Assembly: GCF_900091315.1 (NCBI RefSeq)
Contig: NZ_FLSP01000081.1
Location: 1-40,397, forward strand
Reading direction: 5' to 3'
Length of the DNA: 40,397 bases
From: Streptomyces sp. DI166
Lineage (GTDB): Bacteria; Actinomycetota; Actinomycetes; Streptomycetales; Streptomycetaceae
Position 1 is the stretch's first letter, and the number at the start of each line of letters is the position of its first letter. Of this stretch, positions 8,028 to 15,250 are shown one piece after another. A program made the translations under genes and the position numbers. Under the pieces are notes generated by a model. The model was not told the DNA's origin. It did no database searches and saw only the letters and a program-made list of their open reading frames with translations.

Positions 8028-8621
8028 TCAGCGGGGCTTGATGCCGTACAGCATGTAGTGGACCAGTTCCTCGATGCTGCCCAGGGCTTCTTCGGGGGCG
8101 AGCAGGCCGCCGGCCGCGAGTGAGGCGAGGCCCTGCAGTCCGGCGCCCGTGATGATCGTGAGGTGGGCGGGGTCGGCCTCGATGATCTCGCCCCGGTGCA
8201 TGGCGTCGGCCATGACCCGCTCCAGTGAGCCGACCGTGCGGTCGACGGCGGCGGCCATCTGCTCGTGGGCGTCGGGGTCGTGCTTGCGCGCGTACATCAG
8301 CTCCAGCAGCTCGGCGTGGTCGAGGGCGAAGCCGAGGTAGGCGCGGGCCAGGGCGGTGAGCCGGGGTTCGAGGGGGAGCTCGGGGTCGTCGGCGGCGTTC
8401 AGGGCCTGTTCGAGGCGGTCGTAGCCGACCAGGGCCAGGGCGTTGAGCAGGGCCTGCTTGTCCTTGAAGTGGCGGCCGGGTGCGGCGTGGCTGACGCCGG
8501 CCTCGCGGGCCAGTTCGCGCAGGGAGAGCGCGGTGACGCCCTTGGTCCGCAGGGTGCGCTCGGCGCTGGCGAGCAGGGTGGAGCGCAGGTCTCCGTGGTG
8601 GTAGGGGCGGCTCTCGGGCAT
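8028..8621 (-). CDS. TetR family transcriptional repressor
   Basis: 197 aa. The N-terminal helix-turn-helix is clear: YHHGDLRSTLLASAERTLRT, then ALSLRELAREAGVSHAAPGR and HFKDKQALLNAL (about residues 7-60). The C-terminal ligand-binding domain is all-helical. Start ATG 8621 (MPESRPYHHGDLR) is chosen because homologous proteins begin near this motif; an in-frame extension to 8693 would run through the operators. No Shine-Dalgarno is seen before 8621, but TACCAT lies 6 bases upstream with TTGACG 15 bases further, so the mRNA may be leaderless. Divergent from the dehydrogenase operon, which it probably represses along with itself through the four phased dyads. Confidence 0.9.
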   Translation of the reverse strand: MPESRPYHHGDLRSTLLASAERTLRTKGVTALSLRELAREAGVSHAAPGRHFKDKQALLNALALVGYDRLEQALNAADDPELPLEPRLTALARAYLGFALDHAELLELMYARKHDPDAHEQMAAAVDRTVGSLERVMADAMHRGEIIEADPAHLTIITGAGLQGLASLAAGGLLAPEEALGSIEELVHYMLYGIKPR

Positions 8622-8641
8622 GGGTTCATGGTAGCGGGATG

Positions 8642-8708
8642 TTGACGTCGTCAATTTTATTGGCGCCGCCAACATTGTTGTCATTGACAGCATTGTTGGC
8701 GGCGTCTA
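8642..8708. promoter_or_regulatory. Four phased dyads, predicted TetR operator array
   Basis: Four 13-bp dyads with centres at 8648, 8666, 8684 and 8702, each exactly 18 bp apart: TTGACG-T-CGTCAA (perfect), TTGGCG-C-CGCCAA (perfect), TTGTCA-T-TGACAG (5 of 6 arm pairs) and TTGGCG-G-CGTCTA (4 of 6). Consensus TTGRCG-N-CGYCAA. They fill the space between the divergent tetR and dehydrogenase starts and cover candidate promoters on both strands. The neighbouring TetR is the obvious ligand, by inference. Confidence 0.75.
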
Positions 8709-8712
8709 CATT
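8684..8712 (+). promoter_or_regulatory. Promoter of the dehydrogenase operon, possibly leaderless
   Basis: TTGACA (8684-8689), a 17-bp spacer and TACATT (8707-8712) make a near-consensus vegetative promoter. Transcription would begin at about 8719-8721, that is at the ATG itself (8721). It overlaps the third and fourth dyads, so repressor binding would block RNA polymerase. Confidence 0.6.
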
Positions 8713-8720
8713 CAGGAGGC

Positions 8721-9626
8721 ATGATCGAGACGCAGAAGTGGAACGAGACCCAGCTGCCCGACCTGCACGGCCGGACGGCCGTCGTCACGGGCGCCAACAG
8801 CGGCATCGGGCTCACCGCCGCCGACGCGCTGGCCCGCGCGGGCGCGCATGTCGTCTTCGCCGTACGGGACCCCGAGCGCGGCCGGGCCGCCGCCGCGACC
8901 GTGTCCGGCAGTACCGAGGTGCGCCGTCTCGACCTCGCCGATCTGGCCTCCGTGCGGGAGTTCTCCGCGGACTGGAAGGGGCCGCTGGATCTGCTGATCA
9001 ACAACGCGGGCGTGATGATGATCCCGCGGCAGCGGACCAAGGACGGCTTCGAGATGCAGTTCGGCACCAACCACCTCGGGCACTTCGCCCTGACGAACCT
9101 GCTCCTGCCGCACATCACCGGCCGCGTGGTCACCGTCGCCTCGGCCGCCCACCGCTGGGGTTACGGCACCATCCGCTTCGACGACCTGAACATGGACGCC
9201 GACTACGACCCGCGCCGCGCGTACGGGCAGTCCAAGCTCGCGAACCTGCTGTTCACGCTGGAACTTCAGCGGCGGCTGACCGAGGCGGGCTCCGAGGTCC
9301 GCGCCCTGGCCGCGCATCCCGGGTACTCCGCCACCAACCTGCAGAGCCACGCGGCCAGCACGGTGGCCCGGGTGGGGATGTGGATCACCAACCGGCTCGC
9401 GGCGCAGTCCGACCGCGCCGGGGCGCTGCCGACGCTGTACGCGGCCACGCAGGATCTGCCGGGCGCCAGCTACGTCGGCCCCGACGGCCCCGGTGAGTGG
9501 CGGGGGCGCCCCACCCTGGTGAGCCGGTCCCGGGCGGCGAGCGATCCGGTGGCGGCCCGGCGGCTCTGGACGGTGTCGGAGGAACTCACGGGGGTGCGCT
9601 GCCCGTTGGAGGTGCGAGTGGCCTGA
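8721..9626 (+). CDS. Short-chain dehydrogenase/reductase (SDR)
   Basis: 301 aa, an NAD(P)-dependent oxidoreductase of the classical SDR/retinol-dehydrogenase-like type. Visible motifs are the Rossmann loop TGANSGIG (residues 23-30), NNAGVMM (about 94-100), the serine in TVASAAHRWG (about 138-147) and the catalytic pair Y168/K172 (YGQSK). No signal peptide; cytoplasmic. The substrate is not predictable. The ATG at 8721 follows AGGAGG by only one base, too close for normal ribosome binding, so a leaderless start is likely. It heads a probable operon with the PIG-L deacetylase under the divergent TetR repressor. Confidence 0.92.
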   Translation: MIETQKWNETQLPDLHGRTAVVTGANSGIGLTAADALARAGAHVVFAVRDPERGRAAAATVSGSTEVRRLDLADLASVREFSADWKGPLDLLINNAGVMMIPRQRTKDGFEMQFGTNHLGHFALTNLLLPHITGRVVTVASAAHRWGYGTIRFDDLNMDADYDPRRAYGQSKLANLLFTLELQRRLTEAGSEVRALAAHPGYSATNLQSHAASTVARVGMWITNRLAAQSDRAGALPTLYAATQDLPGASYVGPDGPGEWRGRPTLVSRSRAASDPVAARRLWTVSEELTGVRCPLEVRVA

Positions 9627-9654
9627 GTAGCCGACGTGTGGAGGTGGCCGACCG

Positions 9655-10422
9655 ATGCCGAGCCTGCTGGCCGTGTACGCCCACCCCGACGACGAGTCCC
9701 TGTCCTCGGGCGGCGTCCTGGCGCGCAACGCCGCCTCGGGCGGCCGTACGGCGGTCGTGACCGCCACCTGGACCGAGGGCACCCACCGGGCCGCCGAACT
9801 CGCCGAGGCGGTGCGCCTGCTCGGCGCCTCCGAGAAACCCCGCCTGCTCGGCTACGCCGACTCCCGGGTGCCCGCGTCGGCGCCCGGCAGCCCCCGGCTG
9901 TGCGAGGCGCCCCTGGACGAGGCGGTGGGGCGACTGGTGGCGCACATACGGGAGTTCCGCCCCGAGATCGTCCTCACCCACGACGCGTACGGCGGCGTGA
10001 CCGGCCACGAGGACCACGTCCGCACCCACCGCCTGACGGTACTGGCGGTCCAGGCGGCCGGGTACGAGCGCCTGTACCCGGAGGCCGGCGCCCCTTGGCA
10101 GCCCCGCGCGCTCTACCTGGCCTCCCACCCCCACTCGGCCGTCCGGCCCCTGGCCGAACTCGGGCTGCCGACCGACGACCTGCGGACCGTCCCGGACGAC
10201 CGGATCACCACCACGGTCGATGTACGCCCCTGGCTGCCCCAGAAGTGGGCGGCGATCTCCGCCCACCGCAGCGAGGCGGAGCGCGGGGCGGCCCCGGGGC
10301 TGCTGGCGGCCCTGCGGGAGGAACTCCGCGACCGGATCCTCGGAACGGAGTGGTACATCCGCCAGGACCTCATAACCGGGGGCGAGGAGACGGAACTGAC
10401 GGTGCGGCGGGTGCCCTCGTGA
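9655..10422 (+). CDS. PIG-L family deacetylase
   Basis: 255 aa. The zinc-binding AHPDDE motif (residues 9-14) and the downstream GHEDHVRTH segment (about residues 118-126) identify the PIG-L/LmbE superfamily, zinc hydrolases that remove acetyl groups from GlcNAc-type substrates. Mycothiol enzymes MshB and Mca belong here, but so do many others; this one is not obviously either. Cytoplasmic, no signal peptide. GGAGGTGG lies 8 bases before the ATG, 28 bases after the dehydrogenase stop, so it is probably co-transcribed. Its stop overlaps a GTGA that looks like the original start of the next gene. Confidence 0.9.
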   Translation: MPSLLAVYAHPDDESLSSGGVLARNAASGGRTAVVTATWTEGTHRAAELAEAVRLLGASEKPRLLGYADSRVPASAPGSPRLCEAPLDEAVGRLVAHIREFRPEIVLTHDAYGGVTGHEDHVRTHRLTVLAVQAAGYERLYPEAGAPWQPRALYLASHPHSAVRPLAELGLPTDDLRTVPDDRITTTVDVRPWLPQKWAAISAHRSEAERGAAPGLLAALREELRDRILGTEWYIRQDLITGGEETELTVRRVPS

Positions 10423-10446
10423 CCGAGTCGGACGCCTTCCTGGCGT

Positions 10447-10746
10447 GTGTGCGGAGAGTTGTTCGCCCCGCTGATGGCGGCATCCGTGTACGACCCGGAC
10501 CCCAGCTTCTGCCGCTGGTTCGTCGAACCGGCGGTGTACGCCTTCGGCCGCCGCCGCGTGATGGCGGCACTGCTCGACTACCGGCGCGGCGGCACGGACG
10601 CCGAGCGGGCGGGCGCCGACAGGGCCTGGTACTGCGCCCATGTGCCGTTGAATGCGGAGCGCTCCCCGGCCTACGGGCCCGGTGGGATGCGTGATCCGGC
10701 GCTGGACGAGGTGGGGGACATCAAGGAGGCGTGGCGGGCTCTGTGA
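10447..10746 (+). CDS. Small hypothetical protein, 5' end probably frameshifted
   Basis: The open frame encodes 99 aa (CGELFAPLMAASVYDPDPSF and onward), soluble, no family that I recognise. The only start in this frame is GTG 10447, which has no ribosome-binding site. The upstream stop is part of a GTGA at 10419-10422, and the frame from GTG 10419 reads TESDAFLACV before leaving the coding frame. Removing one base near 10452 would join these into one protein, TESDAFLACV-GELFAPLM. I read this as one gene, 10419-10746, with a one-base insertion or assembly error. Probably co-transcribed with the PIG-L gene. Confidence 0.6.
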   Translation: MCGELFAPLMAASVYDPDPSFCRWFVEPAVYAFGRRRVMAALLDYRRGGTDAERAGADRAWYCAHVPLNAERSPAYGPGGMRDPALDEVGDIKEAWRAL

Positions 10747-10749
10747 GGC

Positions 10750-11112
10750 TCACCCCGAGGGCGTGGCGTCGTCCTCGCACAGGGTCCGTACCTTCTTGGC
10801 GGTTGTGGCGGGGTCGTAGCCGTCGGGGATGCCCTCCACCAGGATGATGTCGCCCTTGATGTGGCGGGTGCGGAGGGGCGCGATCTCCTGGTAGGCGGGG
10901 GAGGTCCACCACTCGCGGGCCTTCGTGAGGGTGGGGAAGGCGATCACCACCACGTCGCCGGGCCAGTCGCCCTCCACCGTCTCGCGGGTGGCTCCGTGCA
11001 CCAGGAAGCGGCCGCCGTAGGGCTCGAAGGTGGCGGTGATGCGCTCGATGTAGTCGGCGATCTCGGGGTGCGGGGTGATCTCGCGGAGGTGGGCTATGGC
11101 ATAGGCGGTCAT
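10750..11112 (-). CDS. DUF1330 domain-containing protein
   Basis: 120 aa. A small dimeric alpha/beta-barrel type protein of the DUF1330 family: MTAYAIAHLREI, GGRFLVHGATRETVEGDWPG and VVIAFPTLTKAREWWTSPAY are the typical strand-helix elements. Molecular function is unknown in this family. Start ATG 11112 is chosen over an upstream in-frame start because AAAGGA lies 8 bases before it and family members begin MTAYAIA-like. It converges with the small hypothetical gene (3 bases apart) and diverges from the wall hydrolase gene. No signal peptide. Confidence 0.85.
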   Translation of the reverse strand: MTAYAIAHLREITPHPEIADYIERITATFEPYGGRFLVHGATRETVEGDWPGDVVVIAFPTLTKAREWWTSPAYQEIAPLRTRHIKGDIILVEGIPDGYDPATTAKKVRTLCEDDATPSG

Positions 11113-11309
11113 CTGACGTCCTTTCCGGTCGCGGTGCGCCGCTGCGGTCGGGATCCCTGTGGTCACGATCGTGGCAGGGCGTCGGAGCGGGGTCGATGAC
11201 CTGTCAGGTAATGGCGCCCTCGCCGTGGGTGCCCGGTTGCGGACGGTTGTGCGGGGGAAGCTCCTAGACTGGCGCGGGCGGAATCCCGGTGGGTGAGGGG
11301 CGGTTGACG

Positions 11310-12311
11310 GTGCGTAAGGCTTGGATCGTGGCGGGTGGCGCTGTCGCGGCGGGGCTCAGCTTTGTGATGCTGCTCGTCGTGGGGGTCTACATCGTCGCCG
11401 GGAACCTCGCCAACGGGGTCGGGGGCGGGGCCAAGAACCTCGCCAAGGGAGCCGTGCCGGCCGCGTACAAGGATCTTGTGCAGAAGTGGGGCGGGCTCTG
11501 CCCGGCCATCAACCCCGCGCTGCTCGCCGCCCAGCTCTACCAGGAGAGCGGGTTCAACCCGAAGGCGCAGAGCCCGGCCGCCGCGCAGGGGATAGCGCAG
11601 TTCATCCCCGGCACCTGGGCCACGCACGGCATCGACGGGGACGGGGACGGGGACCGGGACGTGTGGGACCCGCAGGACGCCATCCCGTCCGCCGCCTCGT
11701 ACGACTGCGAACTCGCCAAGTACGTCGAGGACGTGCCCGGGGACCCGACCAAGAACATGCTCGCCGCCTACAACGCGGGGGCGTACGCGGTCATCAAGTA
11801 CGGGGGCGTGCCGCCGTACCGGGAGACGCAGAACTATGTGAAGACCATCACCACGCTGGAGGCCAGCTTCGCCGCGCCCGTCGGCCGCGTCGATCCCTCC
11901 GAGCAGGCCGCCGGGGCCATCGCCTACGCGCAGAAGAAGCTCGGCACGCTCTATCTGTGGGGCGGTGACGGCACCGCCGAGGACGGCGGGCGGTTCGACT
12001 GCTCGGGGCTGACCAAGGCCGCGTACGAAAGTGTCGGGATTTCGCTCCCCCGGGTCGCCAACGACCAGTACAACGCGGGCCCCCATCCGTCGCGGGAGGA
12101 ACTGCTTCCGGGGGACCTGGTGTTCTTCTCGGACGACCTCACGAACTCCCGTGCCATCCGCCATGTCGGGATTTATGTCGGCGGCGGGTACATGATCGAT
12201 GCCCCGAGAACGGGTGCTGTGATCCGGTTCGACCCGATCGACACCCCCGACTACTTCGGGGCCACCCGGGTCACCGAAGATGGCGCGAAAGCGCTCCCCA
12301 CCTCGGTGTAA
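11310..12311 (+). CDS. Bifunctional lytic transglycosylase / NlpC-P60 (C40) peptidase
   Basis: About 333 aa. One N-terminal membrane anchor (AWIVAGGAVAAGLSFVMLLV), then a lysozyme-like SLT domain with the catalytic Glu in LYQESGFNPKA and GIAQFIPGTWATHG, then a C-terminal NlpC/P60 endopeptidase with Cys in FDCSGLTKAAY and His in AIRHVGIYVGGG. It would cleave both glycan strands and stem peptides outside the membrane. An acidic DGDGDGDRD loop may bind calcium. Start GTG 11310 is chosen for GAGGGG 9 bases upstream; GTG 11289 is the alternative. Such enzymes act as VirB1-like hydrolases in Gram-positive conjugation systems, which fits the secretion-like operon 4 kb away. Confidence 0.88.
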   Translation: MRKAWIVAGGAVAAGLSFVMLLVVGVYIVAGNLANGVGGGAKNLAKGAVPAAYKDLVQKWGGLCPAINPALLAAQLYQESGFNPKAQSPAAAQGIAQFIPGTWATHGIDGDGDGDRDVWDPQDAIPSAASYDCELAKYVEDVPGDPTKNMLAAYNAGAYAVIKYGGVPPYRETQNYVKTITTLEASFAAPVGRVDPSEQAAGAIAYAQKKLGTLYLWGGDGTAEDGGRFDCSGLTKAAYESVGISLPRVANDQYNAGPHPSREELLPGDLVFFSDDLTNSRAIRHVGIYVGGGYMIDAPRTGAVIRFDPIDTPDYFGATRVTEDGAKALPTSV

Positions 12312-12417
12312 GCGCAGCGTGAACCCACCCCCTGAGCTGCGGCGATGTATCTCTCTTCGATAACGTCTGCGTGATCATTCAGTGGAGTGTGGAACGTATC
12401 AACAGGGACCGTGCGTT

Positions 12418-12480
12418 CCTGTTCACGTAGCCGAGCGCGGATCTACAACCACGGGGGTGGCAGAAGGGCGCGTGAACAGG
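12418..12480. repeat. 10-bp inverted repeat upstream of the PAP2 gene
   Basis: CCTGTTCACG (12418-12427) and its exact complement CGTGAACAGG (12471-12480) are separated by 43 bases and end 37 bases before the PAP2 start. The arms contain the GTTCAC core of PHO boxes, but the 11-bp direct repetition of a PHO box is absent. Could be an operator or a long-range mRNA stem. Confidence 0.4.
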
Positions 12481-12517
12481 CGTGCCGTGAGAGAGACGAC
12501 GAAGGGGCCGCAGCATC

Positions 12518-13225
12518 ATGGCTGGACTCGCCGCATCCGGGTCGAACCCTGACGTCGAGCTGCTGTACGACATCAATGGCCTGGCCAAGGACGCACCGCC
12601 GTGGTTCGACCGCGTCATGGAGTACGTGGGCGAGTACGGCCTGCTCTTCGCCATGATCGCGCTCATCCTGTGGTGCTGGATGACTGTCCGCCGCAAGGGC
12701 GGGGAGGACGCGCCCGCGTCCGTCGCCGCGCTGGTGTGGGCGCCGCTCGCCGCGGCCGTCGCGGTGCTGGTGAACGTGCCGATCCGGGGCTTCGTCGAAC
12801 GGCCGCGGCCGTTCCTCGACCATCAGGGACTCGAAGTCCTCGTCTCCGGCAAGACCGACTACTCCTTCGTCAGCGACCACGCGACGATCACCATGGCCAT
12901 GGGCGTCGGACTGTTCGTCGCCAACCGCAAGTTCGGTCTCGTCGGACTCCTGCTCGGGCTCCTCGAAGGCTTCTGCCGGGTCTACATGGGTGTGCACTAC
13001 CCGACCGACGTCATCGGCGGGTTCGCCCTCGGCACGGCCGTCACCCTGCTCCTGTCGCCGGTCGCCTCGGCGCTGCTCACTCCGCTGATGAAGGCGATCG
13101 GGCGGTCGCGGCGGGGCGCGTGGCTGATCCGGTCGCGGAAGGCGGGGTACGACGGGCAGGGGGCGTTCGTTCCGGGCGCCCGCAAGGAGAGCGCGGGGAG
13201 CGAGGAGCGGGATCTGGCGGCCTGA
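12518..13225 (+). CDS. PAP2 superfamily phosphatase (undecaprenyl-diphosphatase type)
   Basis: 235 aa with about five membrane helices. The three PAP2 signature motifs are present: VPIRGFVERPRPF (motif 1), SFVSDHATIT (motif 2, SxxxDH form) and CRVYMGVHYPTDVIGG (motif 3, with catalytic His and Asp). In bacteria this membrane family commonly recycles undecaprenyl pyrophosphate for cell wall synthesis (BcrC type), releasing phosphate outside the membrane; the exact lipid substrate is inference. The basic C-terminal tail is cytoplasmic. ATG 12518 is preceded by AAGGGG. Neighbouring phosphate genes make phosphate scavenging another possibility. It converges on the FAD oxidase gene 27 bases away. 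Confidence 0.9.
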   Translation: MAGLAASGSNPDVELLYDINGLAKDAPPWFDRVMEYVGEYGLLFAMIALILWCWMTVRRKGGEDAPASVAALVWAPLAAAVAVLVNVPIRGFVERPRPFLDHQGLEVLVSGKTDYSFVSDHATITMAMGVGLFVANRKFGLVGLLLGLLEGFCRVYMGVHYPTDVIGGFALGTAVTLLLSPVASALLTPLMKAIGRSRRGAWLIRSRKAGYDGQGAFVPGARKESAGSEERDLAA

Positions 13226-13252
13226 GGGGCATGGCTGGCGTGCCCGAGTCCT

Positions 13253-14797
13253 TCACAGTGACTGCGGGTACCTGAAGAAGCCGTTCGGGTCGTACACCCG
13301 CTTCAGACGGGTCAGCCGGTTCGCCGCGTCGCCGTAGTACGCCGTGCGCCAGTTCTTCAGGGTCGGGTCCGTGTAGTTCTGGTACGCCGCGCCCGATGCG
13401 TACGGGCGCATCGCGGTGTGCGCCTCGGTCAGCCAGGACTGGGCCGTCGTGCCGCTCGTGCCCGCCCGCCACGCGGCGATGTACTGGGCCAGCATGCGGG
13501 AGCGGCGGTGGACGAACGCCGTGGCCGTGGGGTCGACGCGGTTCACGGCGCCGCCGAGTGCCGTGAGGGCGATGCTGCCGGAGCCACCGCGTACCGACTT
13601 GATCTTCGCCAGCAGGGCCTGGACGCCCGCCTCTGAGATCGAGCGGTCGAAGAAGTCCGACTTCGCCGCGTACGTCTCGCGCTGCAGGGCGCCCTGCGGG
13701 GAACGGCCCGGGGTGCTGCCGGGGAGGTGGCACTGGGCGTCCGAGGTGAAGGAGGAGCAGCCCGCGTACAGCTCCATCGACTCCTCGTAGGAGCGGCGGC
13801 GCAGGGTGACGGTGGTGGCGGGGGCGCCGATGCGGTCGGCCAGGCGGTCGACGGCGTTCTGGAGTTCGCCGTAGGTGCCGAGGGAGAAGGCGGCGACGGA
13901 GACGGTGGGGGTGCCGCCGGCGGCGTTGGCGAGGTGCAGCGAGGACCAGATCTCGTCGGGCTGGGTGGGGCCCCACTCCTGCCATGCCTTCAGTACGGCG
14001 GCCGCCCTCGACCACGGCCAGGACAGGTACGCCGTGACCGCCTGGGGCGCGGGGTGGGTCTTGAAGCGGAGTTCCGTGACGACGCCGAAATTGCCGTTGC
14101 CCGCGCCGCGCAGGGCCCAGAAGAGCTCCTTGTGGTGGGTGGCGTCGGCGGTGAGCTGCTTGCCGTCCGCCGTGATGATCGTGGCGGAGGTCAGGCTGTC
14201 GCAGGTCAGGCCGTACGCCCTGGAGACGACGCCGTGGCCGCCGCCGAGGGTGAGGCCGGAGACGCCGACGGTGGGGCAGGAGCCGGCCGGGATCGTGACG
14301 CCCTTGGCGGCGAGGGCGCGGTAGACGTCGATGAGCTTGGCGCCCGCGCCGATGACCGCGGTGCCGTTGCCCGTGCGGACGCGGTTCAGCTCGGAGACGT
14401 CGATGATCATGCGGTTGTTGCCGGAGGACCAGCCGGCGTAGGAGTGGCCGCCGTTGCGGATCGCCACGCGGATGTTGTTCTTGCGGGCGTGGGCGAGGGC
14501 CGTGCGGATGTCCTCCGGGTGGGCCGGGTAGGCGACCGCGGCCGGTTTCAGGGTGTCGAAGCGGGTGTTGTAGAGCTGGCGGGCGCTGGGCCAGTCCGTG
14601 TCGCCGGGGCGGACGAGGGTGCCGTCGAGGTCCTTTGCGAGGGCGGGCCAGGAGAGGGCGCGGGAGGTGGCGGCGGCGGGGGTGGAGTTAGGGGTGGAGG
14701 TCTTGGGCTTGCTCTTGCTCTCGGTGCCTGTGCAGGCGGCGGTGGTGCTGCTCGCGAGTGCGGCTGCGCCGGCTGCGATGAAGGTACGCCGTTCCAT
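13253..14797 (-). CDS. Secreted FAD-dependent oxidase, berberine-bridge (BBE) type
   Basis: 514 aa. An N-terminal ERRTFIAAGAA twin-arginine-like signal ends in TTAAC (Cys22), so it may be a Tat-exported lipoprotein. An FAD_binding_4 domain follows, with RNGGHSYAG (His118) and AGSCPTVGVSG (Cys174). These positions match the His and Cys that attach FAD bicovalently in glucooligosaccharide oxidase-type enzymes. The C-terminal BBE domain ends NRLTRLKRVYDPNGFFRYPQ. It would oxidise an extracellular sugar or alcohol and reduce oxygen; the substrate is unknown. ATG is preceded by GGGGAGG. Monocistronic by context. Confidence 0.88.
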   Translation of the reverse strand: MERRTFIAAGAAALASSTTAACTGTESKSKPKTSTPNSTPAAATSRALSWPALAKDLDGTLVRPGDTDWPSARQLYNTRFDTLKPAAVAYPAHPEDIRTALAHARKNNIRVAIRNGGHSYAGWSSGNNRMIIDVSELNRVRTGNGTAVIGAGAKLIDVYRALAAKGVTIPAGSCPTVGVSGLTLGGGHGVVSRAYGLTCDSLTSATIITADGKQLTADATHHKELFWALRGAGNGNFGVVTELRFKTHPAPQAVTAYLSWPWSRAAAVLKAWQEWGPTQPDEIWSSLHLANAAGGTPTVSVAAFSLGTYGELQNAVDRLADRIGAPATTVTLRRRSYEESMELYAGCSSFTSDAQCHLPGSTPGRSPQGALQRETYAAKSDFFDRSISEAGVQALLAKIKSVRGGSGSIALTALGGAVNRVDPTATAFVHRRSRMLAQYIAAWRAGTSGTTAQSWLTEAHTAMRPYASGAAYQNYTDPTLKNWRTAYYGDAANRLTRLKRVYDPNGFFRYPQSL

Positions 14798-15250
14798 GTC
14801 GCCTCCCCTGGGTTACGTGGAACGAGACGGGGTGGTGGGGGCGGGGGTTCCATCGCCGCCGCGCCTCCGAGCAAGTTACGCCCCCGCCGCCCCTACCCGT
14901 CCCACCTCCAGGGGCTTCGCCCCTTCGACCCCACCAGGGGGCTCCGCCCCCTGGACCCCCATCGGCCTGAACGGCCTCGTCCTCAAGCGCCGGACGGGCT
15001 GGGGATGGCCGGGCTCGCGTAGCCTGCGGGTGGGTGGGGTGGCCGGGCTGAGTTGTGGTCTGCGGGTGGGTGGGGGGTTGGGGGGTGTCGGCCCTGAACG
15101 GGCCTTTTCCTCAAGCGCCGGACGGGCTGAGTTGTGGTCTGCGGGTCGGGCTGGGTGGGTTCGGGTGGGCGTTACGGGGGCTGGTGGGCGTCGTTAAGGG
15201 GAGCGGTGGGGGCCCGTGACGGACGTACCGGACTGGGGGGTAGGCAGGCG
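14798..15250. repeat. Repeat-rich intergenic spacer (Streptomyces intergenic hairpins)
   Basis: About 450 bases without a credible gene. It holds two perfect hairpins (14910-14924, stem AGGGGC; 14934-14954, stem CCAGGGGGC). It also holds two copies of an element ending CTCAAGCGCCGGACGGGCTG (14981-15000 and 15109-15128), each preceded by a CGGCC-TGAACGG-type stem. A GAGTTGTGGTCTGCGGGT segment occurs twice (about 15050-15067 and 15129-15146). Such elements are common between Streptomyces genes and may act as terminators or DNA-binding sites; their role here is not shown. Confidence 0.6.

Noticed and set aside
11640..11665. Short GGGGAC repeat in the wall hydrolase gene as a DNA repeat
   Set aside because: It encodes the acidic DGDGDGDRD loop in frame; a coding feature, not an independent repeat.
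12301..12324. PHO box on the minus strand at the end of the wall hydrolase gene (GTTCACGCTGC then GCTTACACCGA)
   Set aside because: The second unit matches poorly, it lies in a coding 3' end, and no gene starts appropriately.
12457..12477. PHO box on the minus strand upstream of PAP2 (GTTCACGCGCC then CTTCTGCCACC)
   Set aside because: One good unit only, pointing away from the PAP2 gene; the inverted-repeat reading explains the core better.
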